A program made the position numbers and the translations under genes. A DNA stretch of 64,000 nt from positions 327,595-391,594 of the forward strand of contig MOEB01000001.1 in the NCBI GenBank assembly GCA_001939945.1, in the 5' to 3' direction. The notes under the pieces were generated by a model, which did not search any database, was not told the DNA's origin, and was given only the letters and a program-made list of their open reading frames with translations. Shown one piece after another: positions 15,913 to 24,691 of this stretch (positions are counted from its first letter, which is position 1; every line of letters begins with the position of its first letter). This DNA is from Aerophototrophica crusticola. GTDB taxonomy: Bacteria > Pseudomonadota > Alphaproteobacteria > Azospirillales > Azospirillaceae.

Positions 15913-16914
15913 TCACCACCCCAGCCGCATCACCAGCAGGCCGGCCGCCAGGGTCAGGCCGGCGGTGATGACGATGGTGACGGAGTAGAGCGCCAGCGCC
16001 GGGCGGAGGTCCTTCGGCACCGCCCGTGCGCGGCCGTCGGCGTTCAACCAGGGCTCCCGCACCACCAGCTCCCCCTCCCGCCGCGGGCCTGCCAGGGCCA
16101 GTTCCAGGGCACCCGCCAGGGCGGCGACGGGCCAAGCGGGGTTGCCCAGGGGATGGCCGCCGGCCTCCCGGGCCGCGGCCCTCAGCGCGGGCCCGGCCTT
16201 GGCGTGGGGCACGAACAGGGCGGCCAGGGCGATGAACAGCGCCGACAGACGGGCCGGAAGCCAGCCCATCAGTCGGGACACCAGCCGGGCCGCCCGGCCG
16301 AACTCCTTGTAACGGCCCGTGTCCGGGCCGATCACCAGTTCCGCCACCGACACCGCGGTCCAGGCCAGGGCGCCGGGCAGGCCGAGCAGGGCGTACCAGA
16401 AGGCCGGCGCCACCACGCCGCGATAGAGCAGCAGCGCCGCGGACTCCGCGGCCACCCGCACGACGCCGTGCAAATCCAGGCTCCAGGCTTGGCGGTCGGT
16501 GATACGGGCCACGGCCAAGCGCCCGGCCTCCGCTCCCTCCTTGACCAGGGCGCCGAAGGTTTCCGTCACCGCGACCCAGGGCCGGCGCACGGTCAGGCAA
16601 CTGGCCAGTACCGCGATCTCCAGCGCCACGCCCAGCCGGGCGCCATGGGCGAAGATGGTGACGGCCAAGCCGAACAGCGCAGACCCTGCCACCAGGGCCA
16701 CCAGCACCAGGGCGCCGCGCAGGCGCCGGGCCCCGTCGGTCCGGTCGATGCGGTTCAGGCGCTTGTCCAGCATCCCGGCCAGCCGGGCCAGCAGGGGCAG
16801 GGGACCCGGCAGCACCTTGGCCACGGGCCGCAGGTCGCCGACCACGGCCTCCACCACCAGCGCCACTAACAGGACCAGCAGGGTGTCCACCCCACCCGGC
16901 AACGGCAACAGCAT
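15913..16914 (-). CDS. cobD: Adenosylcobinamide-phosphate synthase
   Basis: This CobD/CbiB membrane enzyme attaches the aminopropanol arm to adenosylcobyric acid. The 333 residues show many hydrophobic segments and the family motifs DRQAWSLDLHGVVRVAAESAA, WYALLGLPGALAW, the YKEFGRAARL region, LPARLSAL and GNPAWPVAALAGALELALAG. It starts 42 nt downstream of the hemY stop on the same strand, so it may be the last gene of a hemC-hemD-mic60-like-hemY-cobD transcript. That would tie B12 nucleotide-loop synthesis to heme precursor supply (inference). Confidence 0.93.
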   Translation of the reverse strand: MLLPLPGGVDTLLVLLVALVVEAVVGDLRPVAKVLPGPLPLLARLAGMLDKRLNRIDRTDGARRLRGALVLVALVAGSALFGLAVTIFAHGARLGVALEIAVLASCLTVRRPWVAVTETFGALVKEGAEAGRLAVARITDRQAWSLDLHGVVRVAAESAALLLYRGVVAPAFWYALLGLPGALAWTAVSVAELVIGPDTGRYKEFGRAARLVSRLMGWLPARLSALFIALAALFVPHAKAGPALRAAAREAGGHPLGNPAWPVAALAGALELALAGPRREGELVVREPWLNADGRARAVPKDLRPALALYSVTIVITAGLTLAAGLLVMRLGW

Positions 16915-16956
16915 GACCCCACCCCTCCGTTCGGATGGGTGTAGCCCCGCGGCGCG

Positions 16957-18372
16957 CTACTGTGAAGCCTGCCCGACCAGGGGCGCCGCTTTGTCCGAGG
17001 GGGCGGGAAGACGGGTCGGCCGGGAGGTGGGGGAGAAAAGGGCCGCCGGCCCTTCATCCGCCTGGGCGGCCAGCCGCAGGGTGGGGCCGGGCGTGGTCCA
17101 GGCCTGGGTGTCGAACCCCCCGCAATGGGGGCAGACGGCCGCCCAGCCATGGGCCTGGGTCCCGCAGGACCCACAGACCCAGGCGGGGTCTGGCGCGGCG
17201 CTGGCCAGCTTGGCCTGCCATTCCCGCGCCTGGGGCCCGTCGCCATGCTCGGCCCGGGCCAGCTCGGCCAGCAGGCGGTAGACCCGGGCCGTGGGGGCCA
17301 GGGTGCGCGCTGTCTCCAGATGGGTGCGGGCCAAGCCCCACAGCCTTGCGTCCATCCCGGCCCGGGCCAGGGCCACATGGGCGTCGGCCGCCCTTGGGTC
17401 CAAGGCGACCAGCGCCTCCGCCCGCTTCACCCTTGCGATGGGGTCCTGGGTGTCGGCCACATCGACCCAGGCGTCCGCCAGGTCCGGATGGGGGGACAGC
17501 TTCCAGGCTTGCTCAATCGCGCGGCTGGCCGCCTTCGCGTTGCCGCTGCGGGCGCGCAGCTTCGCCAGATGCACGGCGGCGGGCACGCTGGCCGGGTAAA
17601 GGTCGTGGGCCTTCTGGGCGTCCTGTAACGCCTCCTCCAACCGGCCGGCCGCCAAGTCGGCGCGGCATTCCTCCACCAGCAGGGCGGCGCGGCGGCGGCG
17701 GGCCAGCTCCGGCGTGATGGCCTGGGCCCGCTGGGCCTTGTCCAGGGCAGCTTCCGCCGCCAGCCAATTGCCGCTGGCCGCCTCCAGCTCCACCACGGCA
17801 CTGGCCGGCCACTCGGCTTTGGGTTGCAGGGCCTGGGCCTGCCGCGCATGCTCCAGCGCCACCGCCCGGTCCCCCCGCTTCAGCGCCTGGGTCAGCAGGC
17901 CGCGGTGGCCCAGGAAGGCCGTCTCCTTGCCTGCCAGCATGGCCTGGAAGAACCGCTCCGCCGCGCCCTCGTCCCCCTGCAACTGGGCCGCCTGGGCGGA
18001 CAGCAGCAGCGCCAGCGGCGCGCCCTCCAACAGGGCCTCCGCCTTGCGGGCATGCTTCAGGGCGGAGTCGGCATCCCCCGCCGCCACGGCCACCAAGCCC
18101 TGGTTCAGGGCGCGGTAGCCCTTTTCCTTCCGGCCGGACGCCCGGCCGCGCCGCCACAGGCCGGGTCCTCCCAGCAGGGCGCGCCAGACCCGGTACAGCC
18201 CCACCGCTAGGGCCATCAGCACCAGCACGGCCAGGGCCAACACGGCCAGCCGCATCTCCACCTGCCAGCCCATCCACTCGATGCTGACAGTGCCAGGCCG
18301 GCGCACCAGCCAGACGGCCACCGCCACCAGCAAGGCCACCTTCGCGAAGAACCAGAGCCAGCGGCGAGTCAT
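16957..18372 (-). CDS. hemY: HemY-type TPR membrane protein with C-terminal zinc ribbon
   Basis: A 471-residue HemY_N-domain protein (the proteobacterial TPR protein, not protoporphyrinogen oxidase). Two membrane helices lie at about residues 7-25 and 41-64. A long TPR-like helical array to about residue 390 follows, in which LEHARQAQALQPKAEWP and YPASVPAAVHLAKLRA are visible. Finally comes a zinc ribbon with Cys400, Cys403, Cys414 and Cys417 and a Pro-rich tail. Its ATG overlaps the stop of the mitofilin-like gene by 4 nt. HemY is thought to help late heme synthesis or assembly at the membrane; its precise activity is unknown. Confidence 0.9.
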   Translation of the reverse strand: MTRRWLWFFAKVALLVAVAVWLVRRPGTVSIEWMGWQVEMRLAVLALAVLVLMALAVGLYRVWRALLGGPGLWRRGRASGRKEKGYRALNQGLVAVAAGDADSALKHARKAEALLEGAPLALLLSAQAAQLQGDEGAAERFFQAMLAGKETAFLGHRGLLTQALKRGDRAVALEHARQAQALQPKAEWPASAVVELEAASGNWLAAEAALDKAQRAQAITPELARRRRAALLVEECRADLAAGRLEEALQDAQKAHDLYPASVPAAVHLAKLRARSGNAKAASRAIEQAWKLSPHPDLADAWVDVADTQDPIARVKRAEALVALDPRAADAHVALARAGMDARLWGLARTHLETARTLAPTARVYRLLAELARAEHGDGPQAREWQAKLASAAPDPAWVCGSCGTQAHGWAAVCPHCGGFDTQAWTTPGPTLRLAAQADEGPAALFSPTSRPTRLPAPSDKAAPLVGQASQ

Positions 18373-19943
18373 GGCTTCGCCCCCCCGCCCAGCCGGGCCA
18401 CGGCCAAGTCTGCCACGGCTGCCGCCGCCTGCTCCGCCGCCACCCGCGCCCGCGCCTCCGCCAACCAGGGCGCGGCCACCTCGGCCGCGGGGCCTTGCAG
18501 GGTGTCCAGTTCGGCCACGGCCTTGCCCAGATCGCCCTTGTCAACGGCGGCCTCCGCCCGGGCCAGGATCGCGTCCACGGTGTCCCCCGCCACCTCGCCG
18601 GACGCGCGGCGCACGGTCACCAGGGTGGAGAGGCGGCCCAGGGTCTGGTCCACCCATCCGGCGTCCTGTCGCAGCCGGTCGGCGCGGACCACCTCCGGTG
18701 CCAGCGCCTTGAAGCGGTCATACAGGGCCACGGAGGTGGGAAGGCCCACGCCCGCCGTGGCACGCAGGGCTTCCAGGGCCGGGGCAAGGTCGGGCCAGCG
18801 CCCCGCCAGGGCCTCCACAGCCCGCAACTCCGCCGAATAGGGCCGGCCGGCCGCCAGGGCCGACTGGAGCTGCCCCGCCGCCAGCACCAGGGCCTCCGCC
18901 TCGCTGGCGCCCTGGGCGGCGTTGGTGACCTGGCCGGCAATCTCCTGCGCCTGCCGGGACAACTCGCCCACGGCCTGTTCCAGCGCCTGCTGGCGCTGGG
19001 CCGCCGCCTCCAACGCGACGATACGGCCCCGCAACGAGTCGAGGGACCCGGCCAGGGCCGGATCGACACCAGCACCGCCGGCTGGGGTGTTTTCCAAGGC
19101 CGCGATCCGGGCTGCCAGCGCCGACAGGTCCGCCCGCACCGCCGACAGGTCCGCCGACCCGCTGCCTGCCTGGACCGCAGGGGTTTGTTCCCCGACCGAT
19201 GCCAACCGCCCCTCCAGCGCCTGGACCCGGGCGGGCAGGTCCGCAAGCCCTGGGGGCAGGGTGGGGGCCGTGGGGCGGCCTGCCAGCGCCTGCCGCACCT
19301 CCGCCAATTCAGCCTCGAGCACCGCCACCCGCGGGTCTGCGTCCGTGGGGCCGAGAGACAGGCCGGGGATGCCGCCCGTCCGGGCCACGCCATAGAGGCC
19401 CACTCCCAGCGCCAGGAGGGAAGCCGCCAGCGCAACGGCAGCAAGACCGTTGCCCTTCCGCGAAGGTGCCGCCGGGATGGGGGAGGGCGGTGGGGGCAGC
19501 GGTTCGCGATCCGGCACAGGCTCTGGCTTGAAATCCGCCGCCCAAGGGTCGGGCTGGGGAGGCGTGTCAGCCATTGGCTCGGATGGGAGCACGGCCGGTT
19601 GCAGACCCGGAGCGTCATCCTGCCTCGCGGGCGGGATGACCTCCATTTCCGTCTCGCTCGCCCCTGCCGGTTCCGGTGCCATGGCGGCGTCCAACTCCGC
19701 CTCCGACAGGGCGACGGTATGGCGGGCGGCGGCGTCCAGGATGTCGGCGCGGCGGTTCTCCGGGATGTGGCCGCGCTTCTTCCAGCCCTGCACGGTCGTG
19801 ACCGGAATGCCCAGCTTGGCCGCCATGGGGCGGATGCCGCCGAAGCGCTCGATCACCGCGTCGGCGGCGGGGGGCGTGGCGGCCGGGTCGTCGGCCGGGT
19901 TCTCCGGCGCCTCGGGCAAGGTCCTGCTGTCGTCGCCGCTCAT
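18369..19943 (-). CDS. Mitofilin (Mic60)-like membrane protein with N-terminal HTH
   Basis: A 524-residue protein in the position where alphaproteobacteria carry their Mic60/mitofilin homologue, between hemD and hemY. Residues 31-72 form a helix-turn-helix-like segment (FGGIRPMAAKLG, then VTTVQGWKKRG, then PENRR). A Pro-rich linker follows to residue 160, then one membrane helix at about 166-188. Next is a long heptad-rich coiled coil (220-360) and a C-terminal helical domain resembling the mitofilin signature. Mic60 shapes intracytoplasmic or crista-like membranes. The putative DNA-binding domain on the cytoplasmic side is unusual for mitofilin. It overlaps hemY by 4 nt and follows hemD by 21 nt. 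An older name for the family is HemX/COG4223. Confidence 0.82.
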   Translation of the reverse strand: MSGDDSRTLPEAPENPADDPAATPPAADAVIERFGGIRPMAAKLGIPVTTVQGWKKRGHIPENRRADILDAAARHTVALSEAELDAAMAPEPAGASETEMEVIPPARQDDAPGLQPAVLPSEPMADTPPQPDPWAADFKPEPVPDREPLPPPPSPIPAAPSRKGNGLAAVALAASLLALGVGLYGVARTGGIPGLSLGPTDADPRVAVLEAELAEVRQALAGRPTAPTLPPGLADLPARVQALEGRLASVGEQTPAVQAGSGSADLSAVRADLSALAARIAALENTPAGGAGVDPALAGSLDSLRGRIVALEAAAQRQQALEQAVGELSRQAQEIAGQVTNAAQGASEAEALVLAAGQLQSALAAGRPYSAELRAVEALAGRWPDLAPALEALRATAGVGLPTSVALYDRFKALAPEVVRADRLRQDAGWVDQTLGRLSTLVTVRRASGEVAGDTVDAILARAEAAVDKGDLGKAVAELDTLQGPAAEVAAPWLAEARARVAAEQAAAAVADLAVARLGGGAKP

Positions 19944-19964
19944 CCCGAGTCCCCGGAACTGTCC

Positions 19965-20675
19965 CTATGCCGGGGGCAGCAGCGCCAGGAGCGCCTCCTG
20001 GGTCGGCCGCTCCGCCACCCGCACCGCCCCCCAGCCCAGGCCTGCCAAGCCATCCGCGACGGCTTGGCTGAGGCAGAGGGCGGTAAGGCCGGCGCAGGCC
20101 GCGCTTACCCCTTCGATCGTACAAAGGCTAGCAAACGTACGCGCGGTGCGGGGAGAGAAAAACAGCGCGGCCCCGATGCGGCCTTCCGCCAAGGCCAGCT
20201 GTACGTCGGGCGACAGCCGCCCTGCCGCCACCGCCTGGTATCCCACGACCCGCCGCACCCCGATCCCAGCCGGGGCCAGCAGCGCGCCAAGGTCTGCCGC
20301 CACGTCCGCCCCACTGACATGCAGCAGCGGGCCCGCCCGCGGGTCCAGCGTCCGGGCCAGCAGGCCCGCCAGGGACGCGGCGTCCCCGCCGCCCTCGACC
20401 ACGCTGGCAAAGCCGGCATCCCGCGCCATGGCGGCGGTCTTGCCCCCTACGGCGTACAGGGGCAGGGAGCGTACGTCCGTCGCCCCGGCCAGGGCACGTA
20501 CGCCGTTCACGCTGGTGGCCACCACGCCCTGGAGGCCGTCCAGCTCCAGGCCCGGCAGGGGCAACAAGCGGATGTCCAGCAGCGGCTCCACCAAAGCCCG
20601 ATGGCCCAGCGCCGCCACGGCCGCGGCGGTGCTGTCCGCCTCGGGCCGGGGGCGCGTGACCAGGACCAGGGTCAC
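19965..20675 (-). CDS. hemD: Uroporphyrinogen-III synthase
   Basis: HemD closes and inverts ring D of hydroxymethylbilane to give uroporphyrinogen III. The 236-residue sequence is divergent, as HemD always is, but has the N-terminal VLVTRPRPEA, the ATSVNGVRAL motif, PLYAVGGKTA and the FFSPRTARTFA motif. The GTG start at 20675 overlaps the hemC TGA by 4 nt, showing translational coupling. An upstream extension in frame is antisense-free but lies entirely within hemC and is rejected. Confidence 0.93.
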   Translation of the reverse strand: MTLVLVTRPRPEADSTAAAVAALGHRALVEPLLDIRLLPLPGLELDGLQGVVATSVNGVRALAGATDVRSLPLYAVGGKTAAMARDAGFASVVEGGGDAASLAGLLARTLDPRAGPLLHVSGADVAADLGALLAPAGIGVRRVVGYQAVAAGRLSPDVQLALAEGRIGAALFFSPRTARTFASLCTIEGVSAACAGLTALCLSQAVADGLAGLGWGAVRVAERPTQEALLALLPPA

Positions 20676-21628
20676 AGGACCGGCCCGGTCCCCGCCCCGG
20701 GCTGCACGAAAAAGTCCCCGGGCAGTCGATCCTTCAGCTCCTGCCCCGCGGCGGCGCCCAGAAGGGCCGCCTCTTCCGGCAGGCCGATGCGCTCGGTCCG
20801 GTACCATTCCGTGCCGTCGGGCCGGATCACCAGGGCGGACAGGGACAGGCTGCCGTCGGCGATGGTGGCCAGGGCGGCGATGGGGGTGCGGCAGGAGCCG
20901 TCCAGCGCCGCCAGCACCGCCCGCTCCGCCGCGACCCGCGCCGCCGTCTCCCCACAGTTCAGGGCGGCGACATAGGCGTTGGTGCGTGCGTCATCCATCC
21001 GCGTCTCGATCCCGATGGCGCCCTGGGCCACGGCGGGCAGCATCTGGTGCGGTTCCAGCACCGCGGTCAGCTTGTCGGCAAGGCCAAGGCGGCGCAGGCC
21101 GGCCAGGGCCAGCAGGGTGGCGTCCACCACCCCCTCGCCCAGCTTGCGCAGGCGGGTCTGCACGTTACCACGGAAGGCCAGCACCTTCAGGTCCGGCCGG
21201 CGCATCAGGATCAGGGCTTGGCGGCGCAGGGACGCCGTGCCCACCACGCTGCCCGCCGGCAGCTCGTCCAGGCCGCAGCCATGGCGGCAGAACCAGGCGT
21301 CGCGCGGGTCCTCCCGCGGCAGCAATGCTGAAATGTGCAGCCCCTGCGGCAGCCAGGTGGGCACGTCCTTCATGCTGTGGACCGCCAGGTCGACGCTGCC
21401 GTCCAGCAGCGCCTCCTCGATCTCCTTGGTGAACAGGCCCTTGCCGCCCGCCTCCATCAGGGTGCGGTCCTGGATGCGGTCGCCGGTGGTCTTGATGACC
21501 ACGATCTCCACCGCACCCTCCGCCGCCAGCTCCGGGAAGGCGGCGGCCAGGCGGTCGCGGGTCTCATGGGCCTGTGCCAGCGCCAGCGGGCTGCCACGGG
21601 TGCCGATCTTGAGAAGGGGGCTCGTCAT
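20672..21628 (-). CDS. hemC: Hydroxymethylbilane synthase (porphobilinogen deaminase)
   Basis: HemC polymerises four porphobilinogens to hydroxymethylbilane. From the ATG at 21628 the protein is 318 residues, the normal length, beginning directly with LLKIGTRGSPLALAQA. Other motifs are TTGDRIQDRTL, GGKGLFTKEIEEALL, AVHSMKDVP and the dipyrromethane attachment Cys in LDGSCRTPIAA. An upstream ATG at 21682 would add 18 unconserved residues, though it has the better ribosome site. It is the first gene of the heme run and is divergent from tsaD, with 80 nt between the starts. Confidence 0.95.
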   Translation of the reverse strand: MTSPLLKIGTRGSPLALAQAHETRDRLAAAFPELAAEGAVEIVVIKTTGDRIQDRTLMEAGGKGLFTKEIEEALLDGSVDLAVHSMKDVPTWLPQGLHISALLPREDPRDAWFCRHGCGLDELPAGSVVGTASLRRQALILMRRPDLKVLAFRGNVQTRLRKLGEGVVDATLLALAGLRRLGLADKLTAVLEPHQMLPAVAQGAIGIETRMDDARTNAYVAALNCGETAARVAAERAVLAALDGSCRTPIAALATIADGSLSLSALVIRPDGTEWYRTERIGLPEEAALLGAAAGQELKDRLPGDFFVQPGAGTGPVL

Positions 21629-21708
21629 GGTTGACTGGATAATCCCGAATGGCTCCCGGGGGAAGCGGTCCTTGCCGAGCATGACCGCGATCCCTAGTTT
21701 CGGCCATC

Positions 21709-22767
21709 ATGATCGTGTTGGGAATCGAGACAAGCTGCGACGAGACCGCCGCGGCCCTGGTCACCGCGGACCGAAGGGTCCTGGCGAACGTCGTGCTGAG
21801 CCAGCTGGACGACCACGCCCCCTATGGCGGCGTGGTGCCGGAGGTGGCGGCCCGCGCCCACCTGCAGCACCTGGACCGGCTGGTGCGCCAAGCCTTGGCT
21901 GAGGCCGGTGTGGGCCTGGGCCAGGTGGACGCCATCGCCGCCACGGCCGGCCCCGGGCTGATCGGCGGGGTGATGGTGGGGGTGATGACCGCCAAGGCCA
22001 TGGCCGCCGTGCGCGGCCTGCCCTTCGTCGCCGTGAACCACCTGGAGGGCCACGCCCTGACGGCGCGGCTGACCGACGACGTGGCCTTCCCCTTCCTGCT
22101 GCTGCTGGTCAGCGGCGGCCATTGCCAGCTGCTGGCGGTGGAAGGGGTGGGCAAGTACCGGCGCCTGGGCACCACCATCGACGACGCGGTGGGGGAGGCG
22201 TTCGACAAGTCCGCCAAGATCCTGGGCCTCGGCTATCCCGGCGGCCCACTGATGGAACAGGCGGCCCGCCGCTCCACGGATCCCGGCCGGTTTGACCTGC
22301 CGGTACCCATGAAGGGCCGCCCCGGCTGCGACTTCAGCTTCTCCGGCCTGAAGACGGCGGTGCGGCGGCAGGTGGAGCTGCTGGGTGGCAGCCTGACAGA
22401 CGCGGACGTGGCGGACATCGCCGCCGCCTTCCACAAGGCAGTGGGCGACAGCCTGCTGGACCGCTGCGCCCACGCCATCAAGCAGTTCAAGCAGGACCAC
22501 CCCACGGGCCGTACCCTGGTGGTGGCCGGCGGGGTGGCGGCGAACCAGATCCTGCGAGGCCGACTCCAGGATTTGGCCCGGCGGCACGGGTTCGGCTTCG
22601 TGGCCCCGCCGCTGAAGCTCTGCACCGACAACGCCGCCATGATCGCCTGGGCCGGGCTGGAGCGCCTGCGCCTCGGCCAGACCGACGGCCTGGACTTCGC
22701 CCCCCGCCCCAGGTGGCCCCTGGACGGCACCGCCAAGGCTGCGCCCTTCGCGGGGGTGAAGGCGTGA
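21709..22767 (+). CDS. tsaD: tRNA N6-threonylcarbamoyladenosine transferase TsaD
   Basis: TsaD transfers the threonylcarbamoyl group to A37 of ANN-decoding tRNAs with TsaB and TsaE. The 352 residues open with [18 protein letters not shown]. Metal-binding His111 and His115 are in NHLEGH, the phosphate-binding [10 protein letters not shown] follows, then [21 protein letters not shown] and the C-terminal [12 protein letters not shown] and [10 protein letters not shown]. It is divergent from hemC and upstream of gpsA, an arrangement conserved in many alphaproteobacteria. Its pathway partner Sua5/TsaC is encoded at 26804-27793. Confidence 0.96.
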   Translation: MIVLGIETSCDETAAALVTADRRVLANVVLSQLDDHAPYGGVVPEVAARAHLQHLDRLVRQALAEAGVGLGQVDAIAATAGPGLIGGVMVGVMTAKAMAAVRGLPFVAVNHLEGHALTARLTDDVAFPFLLLLVSGGHCQLLAVEGVGKYRRLGTTIDDAVGEAFDKSAKILGLGYPGGPLMEQAARRSTDPGRFDLPVPMKGRPGCDFSFSGLKTAVRRQVELLGGSLTDADVADIAAAFHKAVGDSLLDRCAHAIKQFKQDHPTGRTLVVAGGVAANQILRGRLQDLARRHGFGFVAPPLKLCTDNAAMIAWAGLERLRLGQTDGLDFAPRPRWPLDGTAKAAPFAGVKA

Positions 22768-22857
22768 CGTGGGGCGGGTTGCAGCGGAGCGGAAACCCGG
22801 CAGCATGAGTCATCATCCATTCCTGTCGGGGTTCGCTGCACTCACCCACGGCCTACG
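22768..22857. repeat. REP-like palindromic element, family 2 (degenerate)
   Basis: The element begins directly after the tsaD stop codon. The left part 22768-22800 carries GGGTTGCAGCGGAGCGGAAA, and the right part 22822-22857 carries GGGTTCGCTGCACTCACCCA. The two are imperfect inverted copies flanking a 21-nt centre. The pattern resembles a widespread class of bacterial GGGTT-GCTGC palindromic repeats. It lies between same-strand tsaD and gpsA. Confidence 0.65.
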
Positions 22858-22915
22858 GCGCTAGCCTCGCACCGCAAGTCGCGCTAAGCCTTCGGCAAAA
22901 CCAGCGGGGGAGGGT

Positions 22916-23911
22916 GTGGTGCGGCGGATCGGGGTTGTGGGGGCGGGGGCCTGGGGCACGGCGCTGGCCATGGCGGCGGTGCGGGCCGGGCGGGAGGCCA
23001 TCCTTTGGGCCCGGGAGCCGGAGGTGGTGGACAGCGTCAATGCCCGCCGGGTGAACGACGCCTTCCTGCCCGGCATCCCGCTGGACCCAAGCTTGCGCGC
23101 CACCGGCACCCTGTCCGACTTGGCCGAGGCCGACGCCCTGCTGCTGGTCACCCCGGCCCAGCATCTGCGCACGGCCTGCCGCTCCCTTAAGCCCCTCCTG
23201 CGCCCGAACGTCCCCGTTGCCATCTGCGCCAAGGGGATCGAGCTGGACACGGGCTGCCTGATGACGGAAGCCGCAGCGGCGGAGTTGGGCGACCAGCCCC
23301 TGGCCGTGCTGTCCGGGCCCACCTTCGCGGCGGAGGTGGCAAAGGGCCTTCCTACCGCCGTCACCCTGGCCATCCGCGACCAGGCCCTGGGCAAGGCGCT
23401 GGTGGAGGCCATCGGCGGCCGCACCTTCCGGCCCTACCTGTCCGACGACCTTGTCGGGGCCCAGGTGGGCGGGGCGGTGAAGAACGTGCTGGCCATCGCC
23501 TGCGGCGTGGTGGAGGGCCGCAGGCTTGGGGACAATGCCCGCGCCGCCCTGATCACCCGCGGGCTGGCGGAGATCGCGCGGCTTGGCTTGGCCCTGGGCG
23601 CGCGGCCGGAGACGCTGATGGGCCTGTCGGGCCTGGGCGACCTGACCCTCACCTGCTCCTCGATGCAGAGCCGGAACATGTCGTTGGGCTTTGCGCTGGG
23701 GGAGGGGAAAGCCCTGGCAGACATCCTGGGTGCCCGCCGCAGCGTGGCGGAGGGGGTTTACACGGCCAAGGCGGTGGTGGGCCTCGCCGCGGCCAAGGGC
23801 GTGGACATGCCCATCTGCCAGGCCGTGGACGCCATCCTGAACCACGGCGCCGACCTGGACGCCACCATCGGCGCCCTCATGACCCGGCCGTTCAAAACGG
23901 AGGGCTTTTAG
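22916..23911 (+). CDS. gpsA: NAD(P)-dependent glycerol-3-phosphate dehydrogenase
   Basis: GpsA reduces dihydroxyacetone phosphate to sn-glycerol-3-phosphate for phospholipid synthesis. The 331 residues contain the Rossmann motif IGVVGAGAWGTALA, AICAKGIE, LSGPTFAAEVAKGLPTAVT, the catalytic Lys in VGGAVKNVLAIACG and the substrate loop LMGLSGLGDLTLTC. Two adjacent GTG codons (22916 and 22919) could start it; a GGGGGAGG ribosome site at 22906-22913 fits the second slightly better. It follows tsaD on the same strand, 148 nt away, behind a palindromic repeat. Confidence 0.95.
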   Translation: MVRRIGVVGAGAWGTALAMAAVRAGREAILWAREPEVVDSVNARRVNDAFLPGIPLDPSLRATGTLSDLAEADALLLVTPAQHLRTACRSLKPLLRPNVPVAICAKGIELDTGCLMTEAAAAELGDQPLAVLSGPTFAAEVAKGLPTAVTLAIRDQALGKALVEAIGGRTFRPYLSDDLVGAQVGGAVKNVLAIACGVVEGRRLGDNARAALITRGLAEIARLGLALGARPETLMGLSGLGDLTLTCSSMQSRNMSLGFALGEGKALADILGARRSVAEGVYTAKAVVGLAAAKGVDMPICQAVDAILNHGADLDATIGALMTRPFKTEGF

Positions 23912-23927
23912 GCCCCTATTCCCACCC

Positions 23928-24527
23928 CTACACCTGCCACCACCGCCCCTGCCGGGGGATGCTGAAGGCGCCCAGGCGGGTGGCGAGGCCCATGGACCGG
24001 GCGTCCTCGGCGGACAGGATGGTGCTGTTGGACCGCATCTCCCGGATTCGCTGCTCGGGGATGCCGGTGCGTGAAGCCGTGATGGCCGACAGGGTGCGCT
24101 CATAGCTGGAAACGCAGGCATAGGCGTCGGCCACCTGGGTATGGGCCGTGTCCCCGTTGCTGCCGAAGGTCCAGCTCACCCCGTGGAACAGGAAGCTGGT
24201 CCACTGGTCGGCATAGCGCTCCTCCCCCAGCAGGTAGGGCAGGATGGCCACGCTGTCCACGCTGCCGACATTGTAGGTCGTGAAGCGCAGCGGCAGGGCG
24301 CGGAGCTGGTTGTACACGGACAGGCCGGCGATGATGCTGCCCCCGCCGCTGCCCACGGCCAAGTGGATGTGTTCCACCCCCTCGCTCATCAGGGTCTGGC
24401 AGGCGGCCAGCAGGGTGCCCGCCGTTTCCATGGTCACGGGCCTGACGAAGGACACATAGGCCTCGAAGGGCGGTTCGGCAGAGGCGGCGGTGCGGCTAGA
24501 ACGGTCGGCGACGATGCTGCGGGTCAC
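23928..24527 (-). CDS. ClpP/crotonase-fold protease-like protein with incomplete triad
   Basis: A 199-residue protein with the ClpP fold. The oxyanion segment is VGSGGGSIIAGLSVYNQL, the nucleophile is probably Ser in NVGSVDSVAILPYLL, and the His is in SFLFHGVSW. In ClpP the acid is the Asp of a DRFLSA-like segment; here the aligned stretch reads SNSTILSA, with Ser at that place. The catalytic triad therefore looks incomplete. It has no signal peptide or membrane segment, so it is a cytoplasmic ClpP paralogue or SppA-like relative, not a secreted protease. The GTG start has no good ribosome site. It stands alone, convergent with gpsA, and no ClpX or ClpA neighbour is present. Confidence 0.75.
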   Translation of the reverse strand: MTRSIVADRSSRTAASAEPPFEAYVSFVRPVTMETAGTLLAACQTLMSEGVEHIHLAVGSGGGSIIAGLSVYNQLRALPLRFTTYNVGSVDSVAILPYLLGEERYADQWTSFLFHGVSWTFGSNGDTAHTQVADAYACVSSYERTLSAITASRTGIPEQRIREMRSNSTILSAEDARSMGLATRLGAFSIPRQGRWWQV

Positions 24528-24691
24528 GGGGCTCGGCTCGGTCCAGGGATGCTGCTACCCCTTTATTCCGTACCCGCAATCATTAACCGGGGATTGATGC
24601 CCGGCGGTTCCCCGTGAAGTTTCGTGAACGGAACGATCTGCCTTGCCGCACCCCTTTGCCCAATCGTCCCCACATGCCCAGATGGGGGGAC

